The notes beneath the pieces were generated by a model. The model had not been told where the DNA came from, did not search any database, and was given only the letters and a program-made list of their open reading frames with translations. The translations under genes and the position numbers were made by a program. From the NCBI RefSeq assembly GCF_033958435.1, contig NC_134147.1, positions 40,604,001 to 40,668,000 on the forward strand: DNA of 64,000 bases. The letters run 5' to 3'. The DNA is from Carettochelys insculpta. Taxonomy: Eukaryota; Chordata; Testudines; Carettochelyidae. This document shows, piece after piece, positions 25,440 to 37,880 of this stretch (positions are counted from its first letter, which is position 1; each line of letters starts with the position of its first letter).

Positions 25440-25760
25440 CATTAAGACTCAAGAACACAATACTGGCAACACTGGGTCAGACCAACGGCCCATCTAACCT
25501 AATATCCTGTCTTCTCGCAGATGCTGCAGATGGACTGAAAAGAACTGGGCAATTTTTCAGGTGACCCATCTCCTGTTGTTCAGACCCAGCTTCTGGCAGT
25601 TGGAGGTTTAGGAACACTCACAGCATAGGGCTGTGTGCCTAGCCATCTTGGTTGATAGCCACTGATTGATCTATCTTCCTAGCATTTACCTAATTGCTTT
25701 TTGAACCCAGAGGTGCTTCTGGCCTTCATAACATCTGCTGAATTACACTGGATTCTAAGT
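25440..25760 (-). mobile_element. CR1-related LINE 3' end
   Basis: ACTGGGTCAGACCAACGGCC, CATCTAACCTAATATCCTGT, CCCAGCTTCTGGCAGTTGG and TAATTGCTTTTTGAACCC form a familiar antisense LINE 3' end found throughout turtle and crocodile genomes. The preceding ACTCAAGAACACAATAC would be the worn tail. The exact family is uncertain. Confidence 0.6.
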
Positions 25761-26336
25761 TTCACTCAGAGATTGCCTGTCCATCACATGTGTGTCTCTG
25801 GCTCCTATACTTCCTGTTAGCTACCTGAAAGGACTACAAGACAGCCCTAAACCACAACAACATGAGTTCAGAGTGTGTTGGGGACAGGTGAAATAGAGGA
25901 TGAACCACTACAAAACAAGGCAACTTTCATCAGAACTCAAGTATTCAGAAGAAAGGGGAGGTCCAGAGTGAATCTCATTGTTTAATTAATTAATTTATTT
26001 ATTTATTGAGGGCTTTTTTCTGTGGGGGTGGGTCATGATAACTGGAGGCCCTGATTTAACTTACGGGCACAGAGCAAAGAAAAAGGCCAGATTGGACAGG
26101 CTTTTTTTACTGCTAGCTAATAAAAAGTGGAATGTTTAGTTAAAATAAAACAACTTCAATAAAATTTTCAGCTCTTCAATTTGTCCTGAGACCAGTGTGT
26201 GGAGTCTTTGGTTTTTGCCTTCCTCGTGGCTGTTCAAATACTGGTGTTTTACCACTTAATGTTTATCTCCAAAGCAACTTTGCAGATCATGTTTCTTAAT
26301 GGAATATTTAAAAGATATTAAATTAAAATTTCTCTT
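25761..26336. other. Unannotated DNA
   Basis: A short (TTAA/TTTA)n low-complexity run lies at about 25981-26007. Otherwise I see nothing to name. Confidence 0.5.
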
Positions 26337-26397
26337 TAAAATGGCAACACACGCTCCAGTGCATACTTTATGCTCTGCACCGTTTGTTGCCATTTTA
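26337..26397. other. 61-bp hairpin-forming sequence
   Basis: A perfect 13-bp inverted repeat TAAAATGGCAACA / TGTTGCCATTTTA (26337-26349 and 26385-26397) extends by three more pairs after one mismatch. The centre contains GTGCATA...TATGC...GCAC, so pairing may continue toward a small loop. The size fits a small MITE or a pre-miRNA-like hairpin. No function is shown. Confidence 0.5.
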
Positions 26398-26564
26398 AGT
26401 AGTTCATGTGCACTTTTATGATGCCAATGGACCATTCAGACAATTCCCTTTTCCTCTTACTCATGCAAGTAATCCTGTTCACTGCAATGACACTACTTGC
26501 ACAAAGTGAAATCAGGCAGGATTTGAACCAACAAACAATCTTTACTGATGCTATTGAAAATGTA

Positions 26565-26690
26565 AAGAGGCAGTATGGTCTAATGGATGGAGTCACTATG
26601 CCTGCCTGTGCTATCGACTGGATGACTTTGGACAAAACACCTCATCTATCTGTGCCTCTGTTTCCCTCTTACCCAATGTATCCTATTGCT
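26565..26690 (+). mobile_element. MIR-like SINE
   Basis: GGCAGTATGGTCTAATGGAT, GACTTTGGACAAAACACCTC and CTGTGCCTCTGTTTCCCTCT follow the sense MIR order. This explains much of the frame at 26406-26864. Confidence 0.65.
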
Positions 26691-26716
26691 TTGGAACATA
26701 AGCTGTTGAGAGCCGT

Positions 26717-27440
26717 TGTGACAGGGTATCTACCCCATGCAAGACTTGAAGGGGCAAATCAGGTCAATCAGCCTGTAGGTCGCACATGGGAGAAGGCCAA
26801 GGAGTCCAAAGGCCTAATTTCTGGTGGAGATCAACTGGGGAGAGGAGCTACACCTAGTTTATAAACAGGAAGTCGGGAGCAGAAAAGAGCTGCAGGGTAA
26901 GTAGTCTGCAGACACTCTCTTGAAGAAGGGAGGGGTGTGTGTGGCTACAGTGCCAGACAGCACACAGTTATTTCCTGGGAGGAGGAAGTTTGGCTGGTAA
27001 ACCTGGAGTATGTGTGGTAGGAAGCCGATAAGCAGATCTGAGAAGCAGGAAGGAGTACAGGGGAAGGACCATGTGGCCTGAGAGAAAGCAAGCCATTCTT
27101 GTTCAAGGTAGGGTCCCAGGACTGGAACTAGGAGTAGATGGTGGGCCTGGATTCCCCTACCAGTCCCAAGAGAAGTAACATGGCTAGGTCAGTGAAGGAA
27201 AGACTTCCATTTTGTATGCAGGGACTCTGACAGCCCAGAAAAACAGGACTATAGTGATGTGGCTGAAGAGCTGAGTTTCAAAGGAGCACCCCAGGTCCCA
27301 GAGAAAGAGAGAAACCATGGAGAGGGAAACTGAAAGACGGGGTGCTGGACTGTGGAGAACTAATCCCCAGAACAACCAGGAGGAAGTGCCTAGAAGTGAA
27401 TGGACCCTGTGAGAGTCAGGAACTGTCTTTCATGTAAGTA
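26717..27440. mobile_element. Possible LTR-like dispersed repeat
   Basis: The stretch starts TGTGACAGGGTATC and is purine-rich. A segment of it, AACAGGAAGTCGGGAGCAGA (from about 26864), recurs as AACAGGAAGTTGGGAGCAGA at about 30545, which shows it is repetitive. I recognise the style of a reptile LTR but cannot see paired LTRs, a primer site or a coding region. Confidence 0.3.
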
Positions 27441-30400
27441 TTTGCATAGCAACTGGCCCAATTGGACCAAGATCTTGGTAGGGCTTTCTAAACATCCCTG
27501 AAATACAACTAATAGACCGTAAAATATTTATAACACAAAAATATCAAGGCTTAAGATGAAAATTCCAGCAGTGAACGCAATTAAACACATTTCTGGGTAA
27601 TCTTTAACCACACTAGTCTTCATCTTTATACTGGCTATGTAACTCTTCACTATTGTCCTTAGGCATACTGGATGCTGCCACTGGAGGATTACCATTGGCT
27701 GAACTTTTATGCTCATGCTAACCACTGTTCTGACAGCATCAGTAAAGTGAGTAATCCACATCTCCAGCTTCCCCCGCTTTAGGGGTCAGCTGCTCTTGTT
27801 GAACATTTCACTCAAATAACATTTGTGCATAGAGGGTCTTAGGAACTTCTGTAGTTTCCTTGTCAGTTTAGGTTTTTAGTTAATGCAAACAAACGGTCTA
27901 CACCAGGCAGTTGTCTCTATCTACAAAATAAAACCTTTGCATGCTGAGTCTAATTTAAAGGCTTCGCTTTTGCATGGACTAAATTATTAAATTAATAGCT
28001 TAGCCTTGAATAAATAGATATTTGCTAAACTGAACACCTGTGAATACACTTACTTATGAGAGAAACACTAGATAATGTGCCCAGGGTGGCAAGGACCAGA
28101 AATGGTTTCATTTGATTCACAGGTAATGATCATTTCAAGAAAGAACCCTACATGCTACTGTGCTATACAAATCACAGACAGTTTGGTTGCTCATAGAGGT
28201 TAAAGACACTTTAACTCTAAATATTTCATACAGCACAAAGATAGTCATGGGATGGCAAGTATAAGCAGCAACTGCAGGCATAGCAGGAAATTTACAAGTC
28301 ACTAAAAAGCTGGAAAAGAATAAAGGAATATTGTTTCTCAGCGCAAATAGGCAATTTATATTATCATTGCTCTAAAGCTTCCAGAACACATAACACCTAT
28401 TGTTTAGGAAATTGCTAAAGGCTCTTATCATGGCTAGCTCCTATTTTGTTAACCTGGCACTCGGTAAGGTAACATGAAAATTTAGAGGCAGAACAGTTTT
28501 TTGATAAAATGCATACAAATATAATTTCCAAATGTTTGGAAAATGAGCTCTTATGAGTCACAGATAAATCAGGGATGCAAGATGTTTTACTGCCGCCTTG
28601 TGGACAATTCTAATGTCTAGCAAGACATTATTTACTTGGGCTAATGTCTCATAGACAAAAGCTCCCCATTGCAGGCCTCTTTTGTACCACTTCTACAAAG
28701 TAGTTTTACAAATTAAAAACAAAAGCGTGTGAGAAAGGGAGACCACATTTAATCTGGGGAATAATTCTGAGTCAGGATAAGATGTATAACTTTTCGTCAT
28801 AGCTCTGATAGAGCATATTTCTTGCAGTCACCTGGATTTCTATATGCTTGGGTGTGATGGAGAAAAATCTGTGCATAGGCGAACAGAGATCAAAAAACAA
28901 AACAAAACAAAAACCACCAAAAATCAAAACAAAAGCCCCGCCCAGCAAGTTCAGAAATATTGGCACAATATCAAGAAATTTCTGTTCTTAATGTTTGGTC
29001 TGTCCTAGTTATTGTGTAGGTGTAACATAACCGGGTTTCCTGGTAAGTTCTCCAGTTCTTTCTGGTTTTGCCTAGATAATGCCATAAGATTGGTCTCTCT
29101 TATTGCAGCTTTTTTTCTTTTTTGACCCAGTTACAAACAGAAAGGACAGGTGGATATGAACGAATTTTAAAAAGCATTATTTTTTTTTATTGTCATACAA
29201 GATGTTTTTGACCACTACAAAATTTTGCCTTCAGATAAGATTTTGTGCAAAGGGCTGCACAGTTCTTATTTTACCTTAATCTATCTCTCTACAGTGGGTG
29301 TTGGAAATTCCAACCATGTTCCTTATGCAGCCTTTTTCATTATAAATGGGCTTCTGCCAAAGTATTTGGAGCTAGATTTAAAAAAAAAAAATGGTAGGAC
29401 GAGTTTGGATCAACATTAAGGTTCAGTACAAAACTGAAACAAATATGTACAATTTCCAGCCTTCCAATGTGGACCTTTAGGCTTAATGAAGTATGCTCCA
29501 ACGGAAAAAAGAAGGTATTTATAACCCTTATGGACTGAGATGCTACTGATAAAGTACCAGCAGTTCTATCATTAACATTTTCAATCGCTATTTTTTCATG
29601 GCCTCCCTGCCGTAATTCCTATTTGCTTCACATTTTTTTGGTTCTGGTGCAGACTGGAATCAGCCTTAGTAATACACTCATGATAATACCTATTTTTACA
29701 GAGCTTCTTAATAGGTTTATGCAGGTGTCATAAGGTTGTCTTCAGCCACTGACGTTTTGGAGGTTATTAAAAGCGCAGTATGAAACTTTTGAGGTGACTC
29801 TTTCACCAGTTATAGACTTTTTAATCTTTACTATTTATACAGCAACAGAATCTACAGGCTTGTGCTACACACTATACACACAAAACAAAAAGAGTCCCCT
29901 TCCAAAAGATCTAGGTATAGGACGTAAGGCTATAGATGGACGGAAATATGCTAAATAGGCTTTTGTCTTTAAACCATTTTTGTTGACTTCCTAGTTTCAG
30001 ACATGAGAGGAAGCGCTTTAGAAAGGCACAAAACTATTCATGAGGTATTCCTGAACGCTCAGGGAACCTCTGGTACTAGCCACATCTCTTTGTCAAACAG
30101 CCAAAAGTCCTGGGATAGGCATTTTGGGGAAGCGTTTGCAACAACTGTTTCACATCACTGAGATTCACTCAAACACTGTATTAGGTTACACTCAGCCTCA
30201 GCAAACTCCAAGCAACTCTCAGTTAAAAACTGCAGAGTTCCAAGCTGCTTGCACACTGAAAACCAGTGAAGCCAGGACACCAACATAAAATTAGCCCAGC
30301 TTCACCTGAAAGATCTGTGAACCTTACATGACCTTTCATCAGACACAGTGATTCTAGGTGGTAACCTAACCCAAATTCTGAAGAGTTTCATGCATTGCCA

Positions 30401-30544
30401 GGTATTGTTACAAACATTTCCCTATGTGTTTTGATTTTTAAGTATCTACATTTACTATCTTAAAAAACAGAGAAAAGCAAAGAGACAGGGATAGAGAGTA
30501 ATACGAGAGGTAATATCTTTAAAAGCTACCATTTTGGTCTAATT
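27441..30544. other. Unannotated DNA
   Basis: Mostly AT-rich with A- and T-runs. I find no exon, RNA or repeat that I can support. The minus-strand frame at 27528-27761 has no good splice context. Confidence 0.5.
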
Positions 30545-30590
30545 AACAGGAAGTTGGGAGCAGAAAGGAGCTACAGGGGAAGTCATCAAC
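30545..30590. repeat. Short copy of the 26.9-kb repeat
   Basis: AACAGGAAGTTGGGAGCAGA followed by AAGGAGCTACAGGG matches the segment at about 26864-26900 with few differences. Confidence 0.5.
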
Positions 30591-30696
30591 TAGGTTGGGT
30601 GAGGTTACATGCTGGAAAAATGTACATGCTATTTCTTCCGTAAAATGTACATGCAGAAAAACAAAGTCAGCATTAAATTTAAGAGACACACACACA

Positions 30697-30754
30697 ACGG
30701 AGCCAAGTGTGCTATTATATATAGCTATAGCTATAATAGCACAATTGGCTCCGT
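30697..30754. other. 58-bp near-perfect palindrome
   Basis: The left arm at 30697-30719 begins ACGGAGCCAAGTGTGC and the right arm at 30732-30754 ends GCACAATTGGCTCCGT. They pair at 22 of 23 positions around a 12-base loop that is itself TA-rich. It abuts a (TA)n run and a Penelope-like dimer. Confidence 0.7.
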
Positions 30755-30778
30755 ATATATATATATATATATATATAT
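30754..30778. repeat. (TA)n microsatellite
   Basis: About twelve TA dinucleotides directly after the palindrome. Confidence 0.9.
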
Positions 30779-30788
30779 GACAGGTATA

Positions 30789-30873
30789 AAAAAGCAGTCA
30801 AGTAGTGCTACATGACTGCTCTTTTGTTTTAGTAGAATACAGACCACCATGGCTATCTCTATGTCACTATATT
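30789..30873. mobile_element. Very short Penelope-like head-to-head dimer
   Basis: AAAAAAGCAGTCAAGTAGT (antisense tail) meets GCTACATGACTGCTCTTTTG (sense tail) and continues through AATACAGACCACCATGGCTA. The 9-bp duplication ACAGGTATA is at 30780-30788 and 30874-30882. Only about 20 bp of the left arm remain. Confidence 0.5.
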
Positions 30874-30882
30874 ACAGGTATA

Positions 30883-32741
30883 CACAACATGGACAAGTGA
30901 AAAAGTCTGAGAAATATTTTATACTCCTGAACCCAAGTTCTATGTATCTAGTACAACAACATATTTTATATGTGTTATTTTTCTAGTAACTAGACAGAGC
31001 ATGTTTTATTTTTTCCCATCAAACAAGAGACCACACCTGGTGTACTCATTTAAATAAATGCATGGAGAACAAATTGTGGTTATAAAATACTACCATTCTC
31101 ATTTACATGTGTGTTATGCTAACTTTGAGCTGGTGCAAATGACTGAGTGGGGATTCAGGATAATGGAAAATAAGGCCCAAGAAAGTTAAAAGGAAATGGT
31201 ATTTTGCTTTTACTTCAATGAGGAGTTAAAACTTTGTAGTCACTCAGCATCCACAGAAATGGGAGCCAGCTTTGATCCCATTGTTTAGAAAAGGATCCAA
31301 AATTGGCATCTTGTGTTCTTCTTGTGTTCATTTCTTAATTCAAATGAATGCAGTTTGAGCAAGTCATAACACAAAAATTATGGAAAAGAGTACTTAATCT
31401 CAAACATCCCATGAAGCTACATTCCTAGCAATGTCTATCTGATCTTAAAAATTTGTTTTTGATTACACATGCCATTTTAAAAAAAGGACTCCTAGTTTCA
31501 CTTATCCTGAAACCAGAAAAAGATCATAATGGAAAAATAACGGGACTCAGCTGAGAATCATTAGATTGTTTCTTTTAACAAAACATTAAAAAGTATACTG
31601 GAAGATTTAGGGCCGTATATGATCTTAAACCTCACAAGATCATTAATAAGAACAACCACAGCAAAACCTGGGACAAAAATATGAAGGTGGCACGGTTTAG
31701 GAATAAAGAAAAAGTCCTCTGTGTATGTGCTCACATTTGAGAAAAATATTACAGTTTTCTTATCATCTCTTAATTTAAGGGTCATCAAAATAAATGTTTT
31801 TTTTAAGAAAATGTTTTTTTTCCCAGTCATCCAACCTGCTGAGTTACCACAAGTTAGTCTGAATCTGTGTGAGAATCTTAAAGAAAAAACTTTAAGGTGT
31901 GTTTCTCAGTTGTTTTCTTCTACTTTTCTGTATGGTGTCAAGTTTGGATCACCTGTTTGCAATATCCCAGCATATATTTGGAACACTTATCAACAATGAA
32001 TTACATAATTGCAATATCATGCTCTTGTGGAGAATTCATTTCACTGATTTCTAAACATGGGGCACTGAGGTCATCATTTGTTGACAGACTTCTGCTGTCT
32101 AACTCACTAAAAACTAGTATGCCTTCACTAAAACAATAAACACTTTTCTCTTCCTTTATGACAGGTTAGCATTTCTATGAGAATTAGAATAATTGGTCAG
32201 AACAAATGTTGGCACAGGCAAAGGATTCTTAGCATGTACTTGGACTGTGAACACCATCTTTTAGTAGCTGGTTAAATGGAGTCTTATGCACCCTCTTTCT
32301 TATCCACACCTCTAATTTCCCACAAGGATCACCCTACAATCCTGGTATAGGAAATTTGGCATCTGAAGAACCAGGTGCTCAGATCTTGGATAATTATTTT
32401 GTAGCTGTTACAACTGTCCATTAACATTTCTTTCCTGGACCTTCCAACCCTGTGTATAGTTGAATGTACTGTTTTATTCTCTTAGATGTAAATTTTCCCC
32501 ATTTTGATTCCTATTGTACAGTTTGCCATGGTGGGAACCAGAAGTTCTTGGAAGGCTGTACATACAATGCTCTTTTAAGGTTCCAAAACCTTCCCTGTTG
32601 GCCATATATGATGTGTGAGGATAGTTCTAAAATACATACAAGATGAGAAACAACATGCATCATCATACATCAAAAGGCCAGGGAAAAATGTACAGTAGAT
32701 TGTCTTCTAGGTAAAGGCTGTAATTATCAAGTACACCTGTG
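30883..32741. other. Unannotated DNA
   Basis: No supportable feature. Open frames at 31561-32139 overlap on opposite strands and look like chance. Confidence 0.5.
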
Positions 32742-32744
32742 TAA

Positions 32745-33053
32745 GGCTATGTCTACACTAGACTAAGAAAGCCACCCACAGTTACGCAATTTTAGTTGCA
32801 TCAATTTCGTAGCTAAAATCGATGTATCTGCGCTTGGCTAACTTGTCTGTCTATACAGAGGAAGGCCAATGGTAGAGTTTCTCCTATCAACCGCCTTTAT
32901 TCCTCATATCTCACGAGCAGTACAGGGGTCCTCTTTGACCCCTGAGAGGTCAATTTTGCACATCCATACTAGAAGATCGATCCAAACTAGAAGATCCATA
33001 CTAGAATTTCGATCCTGAGTGGGCTGATCTTCTCGCATAGTGTAGACATAGCC
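32745..33053. mobile_element. Harbinger-like MITE, 309 bp, complete
   Basis: Ends GGCTATGTCTACACTAGACT and GGCTATGTCTACACTATGCG (right, reverse complement) with flanking TAA on both sides (32742-32744 and 33054-33056). The interior contains TAGCTAAAATCGATG and GATCGATCC-like words, a different family from those at 4025 and 16962. A worn relative is at about 41664-41947. Confidence 0.78.
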
Positions 33054-33056
33054 TAA

Positions 33057-34616
33057 GAGTCCTCTAATTTAGGACCTAACCTTCCATACATTTACACACG
33101 AGTAATTTAGCTCACAAAATAGTCCTATAGTCATGAGGGGGATCCCATGCATGAACAAAATTAAACAGACAGCTAATTCTTTACAGGATAGGGGACTTAC
33201 ATGAAATAGTTTTCATCAACAGTTGAAGAAAGTGATTTATGAATATGATGAGAAGGACATTCGGAAAGCCATTGAGTTTGAAAAAAACCAATGCTAACCA
33301 ACCTGCAGAATATATAGGAAACATTGCTCATGAGGTTTGACCAGTACTTTCTATATTAAAAAATGAATTAGCCCAATAGGCAATCTTAATCCATAAGCAG
33401 AGCTAGGTTATCAATTTTTCATAGTTACTTTCTGTAATCAACAGGTTTTTAAGAAGGAGAAGAAATATTGGTTCAATTTGCTTTTTAACATCACTCAAAG
33501 CTTCATTTCGTTTCGTAGCTTAAAAAGGTTTCGCAAATTCAACACTCAGGCAGTTAGGTTTTCAGCAATGCCCAACATGTCATGAAATGTTCAACAATGA
33601 CTGTAAAATAAGTAGCTTTTGGAAGTTATATGTCTTTGAAGTTTCATTAATTAGTCATATCATCGGGAATGTATGGCTAAAGTAAATTACAGTGTTTAAA
33701 ATATCTGCTCTTTCAATGTGAAAAATGAAAGGATCCAGCTACCTTGTCTTTATACTAATGAAGATATTATTAATTGGTTTAGCAAAAACATAGATCTAAC
33801 CATAATGTGCAACAGTTATTAAAGATAATTAACCACAGATCATTGGTTTGAAACATCTAGTCCAAAATGATTTCTGAAGGGCACATTATTCTGTGAGATA
33901 AAATAATTAAATTTCTAACTGCGGCATAAGACAACTGTGGCATATCTACTGTTTTAATTTCTTTTGTTCTATTCTCATGGTACTCCTGTGTTTTAGATTT
34001 TGAAAATGCTACTAGTGTTTCACTGTGAGCACTCTGTACAGCATGTTAGACTGAAATATTTCATGTCTGAGGAAAAATGATGATTGAAAGAAAAGGATTA
34101 AAAATGACAGCACTGTTAATAATACACACGTGCACACACACAAAATCAGGTACTTCTCTTCTGAGGGGAAAGGGAGAGGAATGGAAATAAAATAAATACT
34201 GTAGAGGGTTAAATAAGTTCCTAACCTAATATAGCCATACATTTTACCCAAACTAAAACTGCGCACTTGCAAAAGAAAGAAACCCACAAGCACAAACCAG
34301 TGCCACATACTCGTAAATTAATGAATAATAGAATCCCACATAGCCACATGAAATAAAATTAAGCAAGTACAATAAGAACAAACTGAGGCACCAGAACAGA
34401 AGGCTGTTTATTAAAAGCTAAGCATTTTAGGCTTAAATATTCCAAGCTTGTCCCATCTCTAGTCTTATTTTCCAAAATGTTAGTAGTCAGTGTTTATCAT
34501 ACACAATAAAGGTTAATTTGTTTATCATTAATTATTGGCTCATGTGTTTCCTAATGGTAGCCGACAAAAATGTGCACAGACAGTCCTGTGTACTTACATC
34601 AGTATTAGGTTTCCCC
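33057..34616. other. Unannotated AT-rich DNA
   Basis: Nothing that I can name. Confidence 0.5.
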
Positions 34617-34619
34617 ACA

Positions 34620-35027
34620 GGCTGTGTCTACACTTACATTCCTCTTTCAAAAGTGCAAAATGCAAAATCAAAAATGCAAATGAGGCACTGATTTCCATAC
34701 CTTGTGCTTCACTTGCATGATGTCTTTTCAGAAGAGATTCTTTCGAAAGAAAGAAAGGCATGCAGATGGGGCTCTTTTGAAAATAAATCCCATCTTCTAA
34801 AGAACCCCTCTTCCTGAAACCAAATAGGAAGAAGTGTTCTTTCGAAGATGGGGTTTATTTTTGAAACAGCCCCATCTACATTGCTTTTTTTCTTTTGAAA
34901 TAATCTCTTCTGAAAAGAGATTATACAAATAAAGCACAAGATAGGTAAATCAGTGCCTCATTTGCATTTTCAATTTCCCTCATTTGCATTCCTCTTTTGA
35001 AAGAGGAATGCAAGTGCAGACGCAGCC
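34620..35027. mobile_element. Harbinger-like MITE with octamer motifs, 408 bp
   Basis: Ends GGCTGTGTCTACACTTACAT and GGCTGCGTCTGCACTTGCAT (right, reverse complement). Flanks ACA and ATA agree at two of three positions. It is of the same family as 16962-17343. Octamer words occur at 34674-34681, 34960-34967 and 34982-34989. The arms contain CTTTCGAAAGAAAGA-like palindromes. Confidence 0.7.
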
Positions 35028-35030
35028 ATA

Positions 35031-36290
35031 GTGTTCCGTAATATAATCCTCATCCCAAAATATTCCTCATTAGGAGCAAATTTCAGCTGCATCAGCAAAA
35101 AGCAGGGTTTAGACAGGAAAGGTAGGAAGGGAGGAAATAGTATAGTTCCCTCAAGACTGGGTACCTTGGCTAGTTAATGTTGATTTTGTTATCCTGTGCT
35201 ATTGAGTTTGCATTGTGTGAACACCAATGGCATAAGACAATATTTTATTGTCTTTTCCTTTCCATATTGGACGTCTAGAGTAAGAATTTTTTAACTGTTG
35301 TAATCAATGCACAGAATTCTGTGATTTGGTAAATTTTTTGTGAGAACCAGTTGCGCTAAAAAAAATGACCAAGTTAGACCCTAATTTTCTCAGCCTGATT
35401 TTCACTTGTCCCATGGCCATTTTGCACTGCTCCTGTTATATTTAGGGGGTTTAAATTGGGGCTAAATACCATTTAGTCCCAATTTAGGGTTTTTTTGAAC
35501 TGTCTAAGTGGTATAAAGTTGTTTAAATGAGAATCAGATTGATTATATGTTCATCTCTGGAAATCTGTGTTGTTGTTTGTTAGTCCCCAAACAAGTCAGT
35601 GAATCTGGTGTCAAAATATAGGACCCCATCTTGCAGAAACGTATACTTCTGTTTAATAAAAGAAATTATGTGCATAAACATTCACAACGTTAGGGCATCC
35701 TTCCCCTGTGTACATTTTTGTCTACACAGCCAATAGTAGCAAGCAATTTAACTCTCTTTGGAATCTGATTTTCCCGTGCCTTTCTCCTTGTATTATTTGT
35801 GCCAACCATAACCCATTTTGCATAGGTGCAGATGACAATGCCAAATTTAAGACAATAGAAATCCAGACCCTTATCTTTGTGATGTCTAGAACAAAATATC
35901 AAAAAGACAGCCAAAAACTCTGGGATTAAGACTGAATTTACCAGGTTCACGCACCTGGCCCAATGGAAGGGTGAAGCTTGTTTGTGTGTGAGACCTTTCT
36001 TAAGGTCAAGTCCCAGACTGGAGAAGAAAATCCCTAAAAACTCACCACTAAAAACTGCCCTCTCCACTATAAGTACACAACATGTATATTAGAAAAGATT
36101 ACAACCCCAACAACCACTACAACAAAAGACATCCTGCCAAAATGAGAGACTCCACTGCATGAACTTTTTTCTTGGGGAATAGGATGGAATCAGGCATATT
36201 GCTTAATGTGCTACTGGAAAAAGCATTCAGAAATTATAGTGATGAGCATGATATAAGCTCCAGTAGGGAAAAGAATAGACATAACGTGTA
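35031..36290. other. Unannotated DNA
   Basis: The stretch around 35380-35540 (GATTTTCACTTGTCCCATGG, TTAGGGGGTTTAAATTGGGG) looks like an old dispersed repeat that I cannot name. The 125-codon minus frame at 35690-36067 has no family resemblance. Confidence 0.45.
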
Positions 36291-36294
36291 TTAG

Positions 36295-36522
36295 CTACAA
36301 TTATTTGGACATATTTGCAGAATGGACGACGAATGAAAAATCAAGACCCTAGTATTCGACATAATGGATGGTTCGAATAGAAGAGGCAGAGCCCACAGAG
36401 AATGGATAGGTGATGTAGTAGATTGGTGCAGAGCTAGTCTACAGAAACTAAGCCACTCTGCACTGGATAGGGAAAGATGGAAGGAAATAGTGACAGAGGC
36501 ATCAGACAGCAACAGGCGCTGA
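36295..36522 (+). pseudogene. LINE reverse-transcriptase protein, C-terminal fragment
   Basis: On the plus strand, one frame reads L-Q-L-F-G-H-I-C-R-M-D-D-E, then an in-frame TGA. It continues with N-R-R-G-R-A-H-R-E-W-I-G-D-V and W-C-R-A-S-L, and ends L-D-R-E-R-W-K-E-I-V-T-E-A before a stop at 36520-36522. The order GH.xRMxD, GRRxRGRxxxxW and DRxxWxxxV is typical of the C-terminal tail found after the reverse-transcriptase domain in several non-LTR retrotransposon clades. A (GAT/AAT)-rich tail follows at about 36533-36550, fitting a LINE 3' end. The catalytic part is missing. The TGA probably arose from CGA. The clade cannot be decided from this piece. The minus-strand frame at 36291-36512 is its shadow. 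Confidence 0.62.
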
Positions 36523-36552
36523 GCCCACGGTTATTGATGATAATGATAATGT

Positions 36553-37880
36553 ATATTGACAAAACTGAGCGGGGAAATTTACACAGCATGTGCCTGCATT
36601 GCAATTTGTTGCAAGTCACCTGCTTTCACTGAAAATGAAGTTTTCCATAAAGTGAAACCTACTATGTCCAGGCTTACAAATTTTACCATGCTCTTTAGCC
36701 ACAGGGGGCTTTTAGAATCTGGAAAATGATGCTGCAACAATGGGGTGCAACCTAGAGTTCTCTCTCATGTGGGTACTGCAGATCCATGGCTTGCACTACA
36801 ATTTTATCTGACCTCTGTGTTGATGTATTTCAGGGAATCAGATGTCTCAGTGTTCCAGGAATGCAGAAGAAAATTGTATTCAACTGTTTGTCCCGGTTGC
36901 AATATGATCACCCAGCTGGCCATCTGCTGTGATGCTCTATTTGTCCCTCCCTCTGCCACAAAATCTCTAGGTCACTTGCTAACCCCACAGCACATCCCTC
37001 CATAGCTTCAAAGATGAACTTGATATCTAGCTACATCTGTGCTGAGCCCACTTGTGTTCGCTGGCATGCAATGAATGTGGGGCATGCACATTGAGATTTA
37101 GAGCGTCACAGATTTCACTGCACAAACAAATGTTCAACAATTTGACAGGGAAGCCACCATCTTTAGAAACGGTGAAAGACTGGGGAAAAAAATGGGGGAG
37201 GAATTAGCTTCAGATTAAGAGCACACAGAGAAAAAGGTTGATAGAGAAGACTTCTGAGGCAATGGCTGGATAAGAGGGAAATTCATCTGACAGGCAGTCC
37301 TCCATAACAAAGAAGAGCAGTCTAATCCCCCAGCTGCCTAGGCCTTCCTGCATGCCTTCTCCCAGAGAAACAAAACAAAAAAGCAGCCATGTAGCGCTTT
37401 CTCCCAGAGAAACGGTAATGCAACCCCACCCTCAGCTGCCAAACTGCACTCTCCTGCTGATGAAAGCTTCCCTCATCCCATGATAAATATGCTCACCTGA
37501 TCTTCACATCCTTTTATTTGCCTATTATTTCTTCTACCACCGCTGAAAAAAAGGCTTATCCAAAATTGTCTACCAAAGCACACGATTAGGGGGGACCCTG
37601 TGGCAAATGTGAAAAATTAGGATAGGCTGGAGAAAAGGGGAGGTAATAGGCACCTATATAAGACAAATCCCCGAAATATTGGGACAGTTCCTATAAAATT
37701 GGGACATCTAGTTACCCTACAAGCAATTCAAAATTTGCAGGTAATACACCCCTCACCATCAACGTATCAATCATTCTCCACACTCCCAAATATAAAAGTT
37801 GTTCCATATATGTACCCTCCCCTCAAAACCATTACCTCCATATCCTCCTCACTCTCAAATTCACTGCTCCTTCCAAGCCT
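36553..37880. other. Unannotated DNA
   Basis: No feature that I can support. Confidence 0.5.

Noticed and set aside
26406..26864. 152-codon plus-strand frame
   Set aside because: It crosses a MIR-like SINE and the start of another dispersed repeat, so it is a run of repeat sequence rather than one protein.
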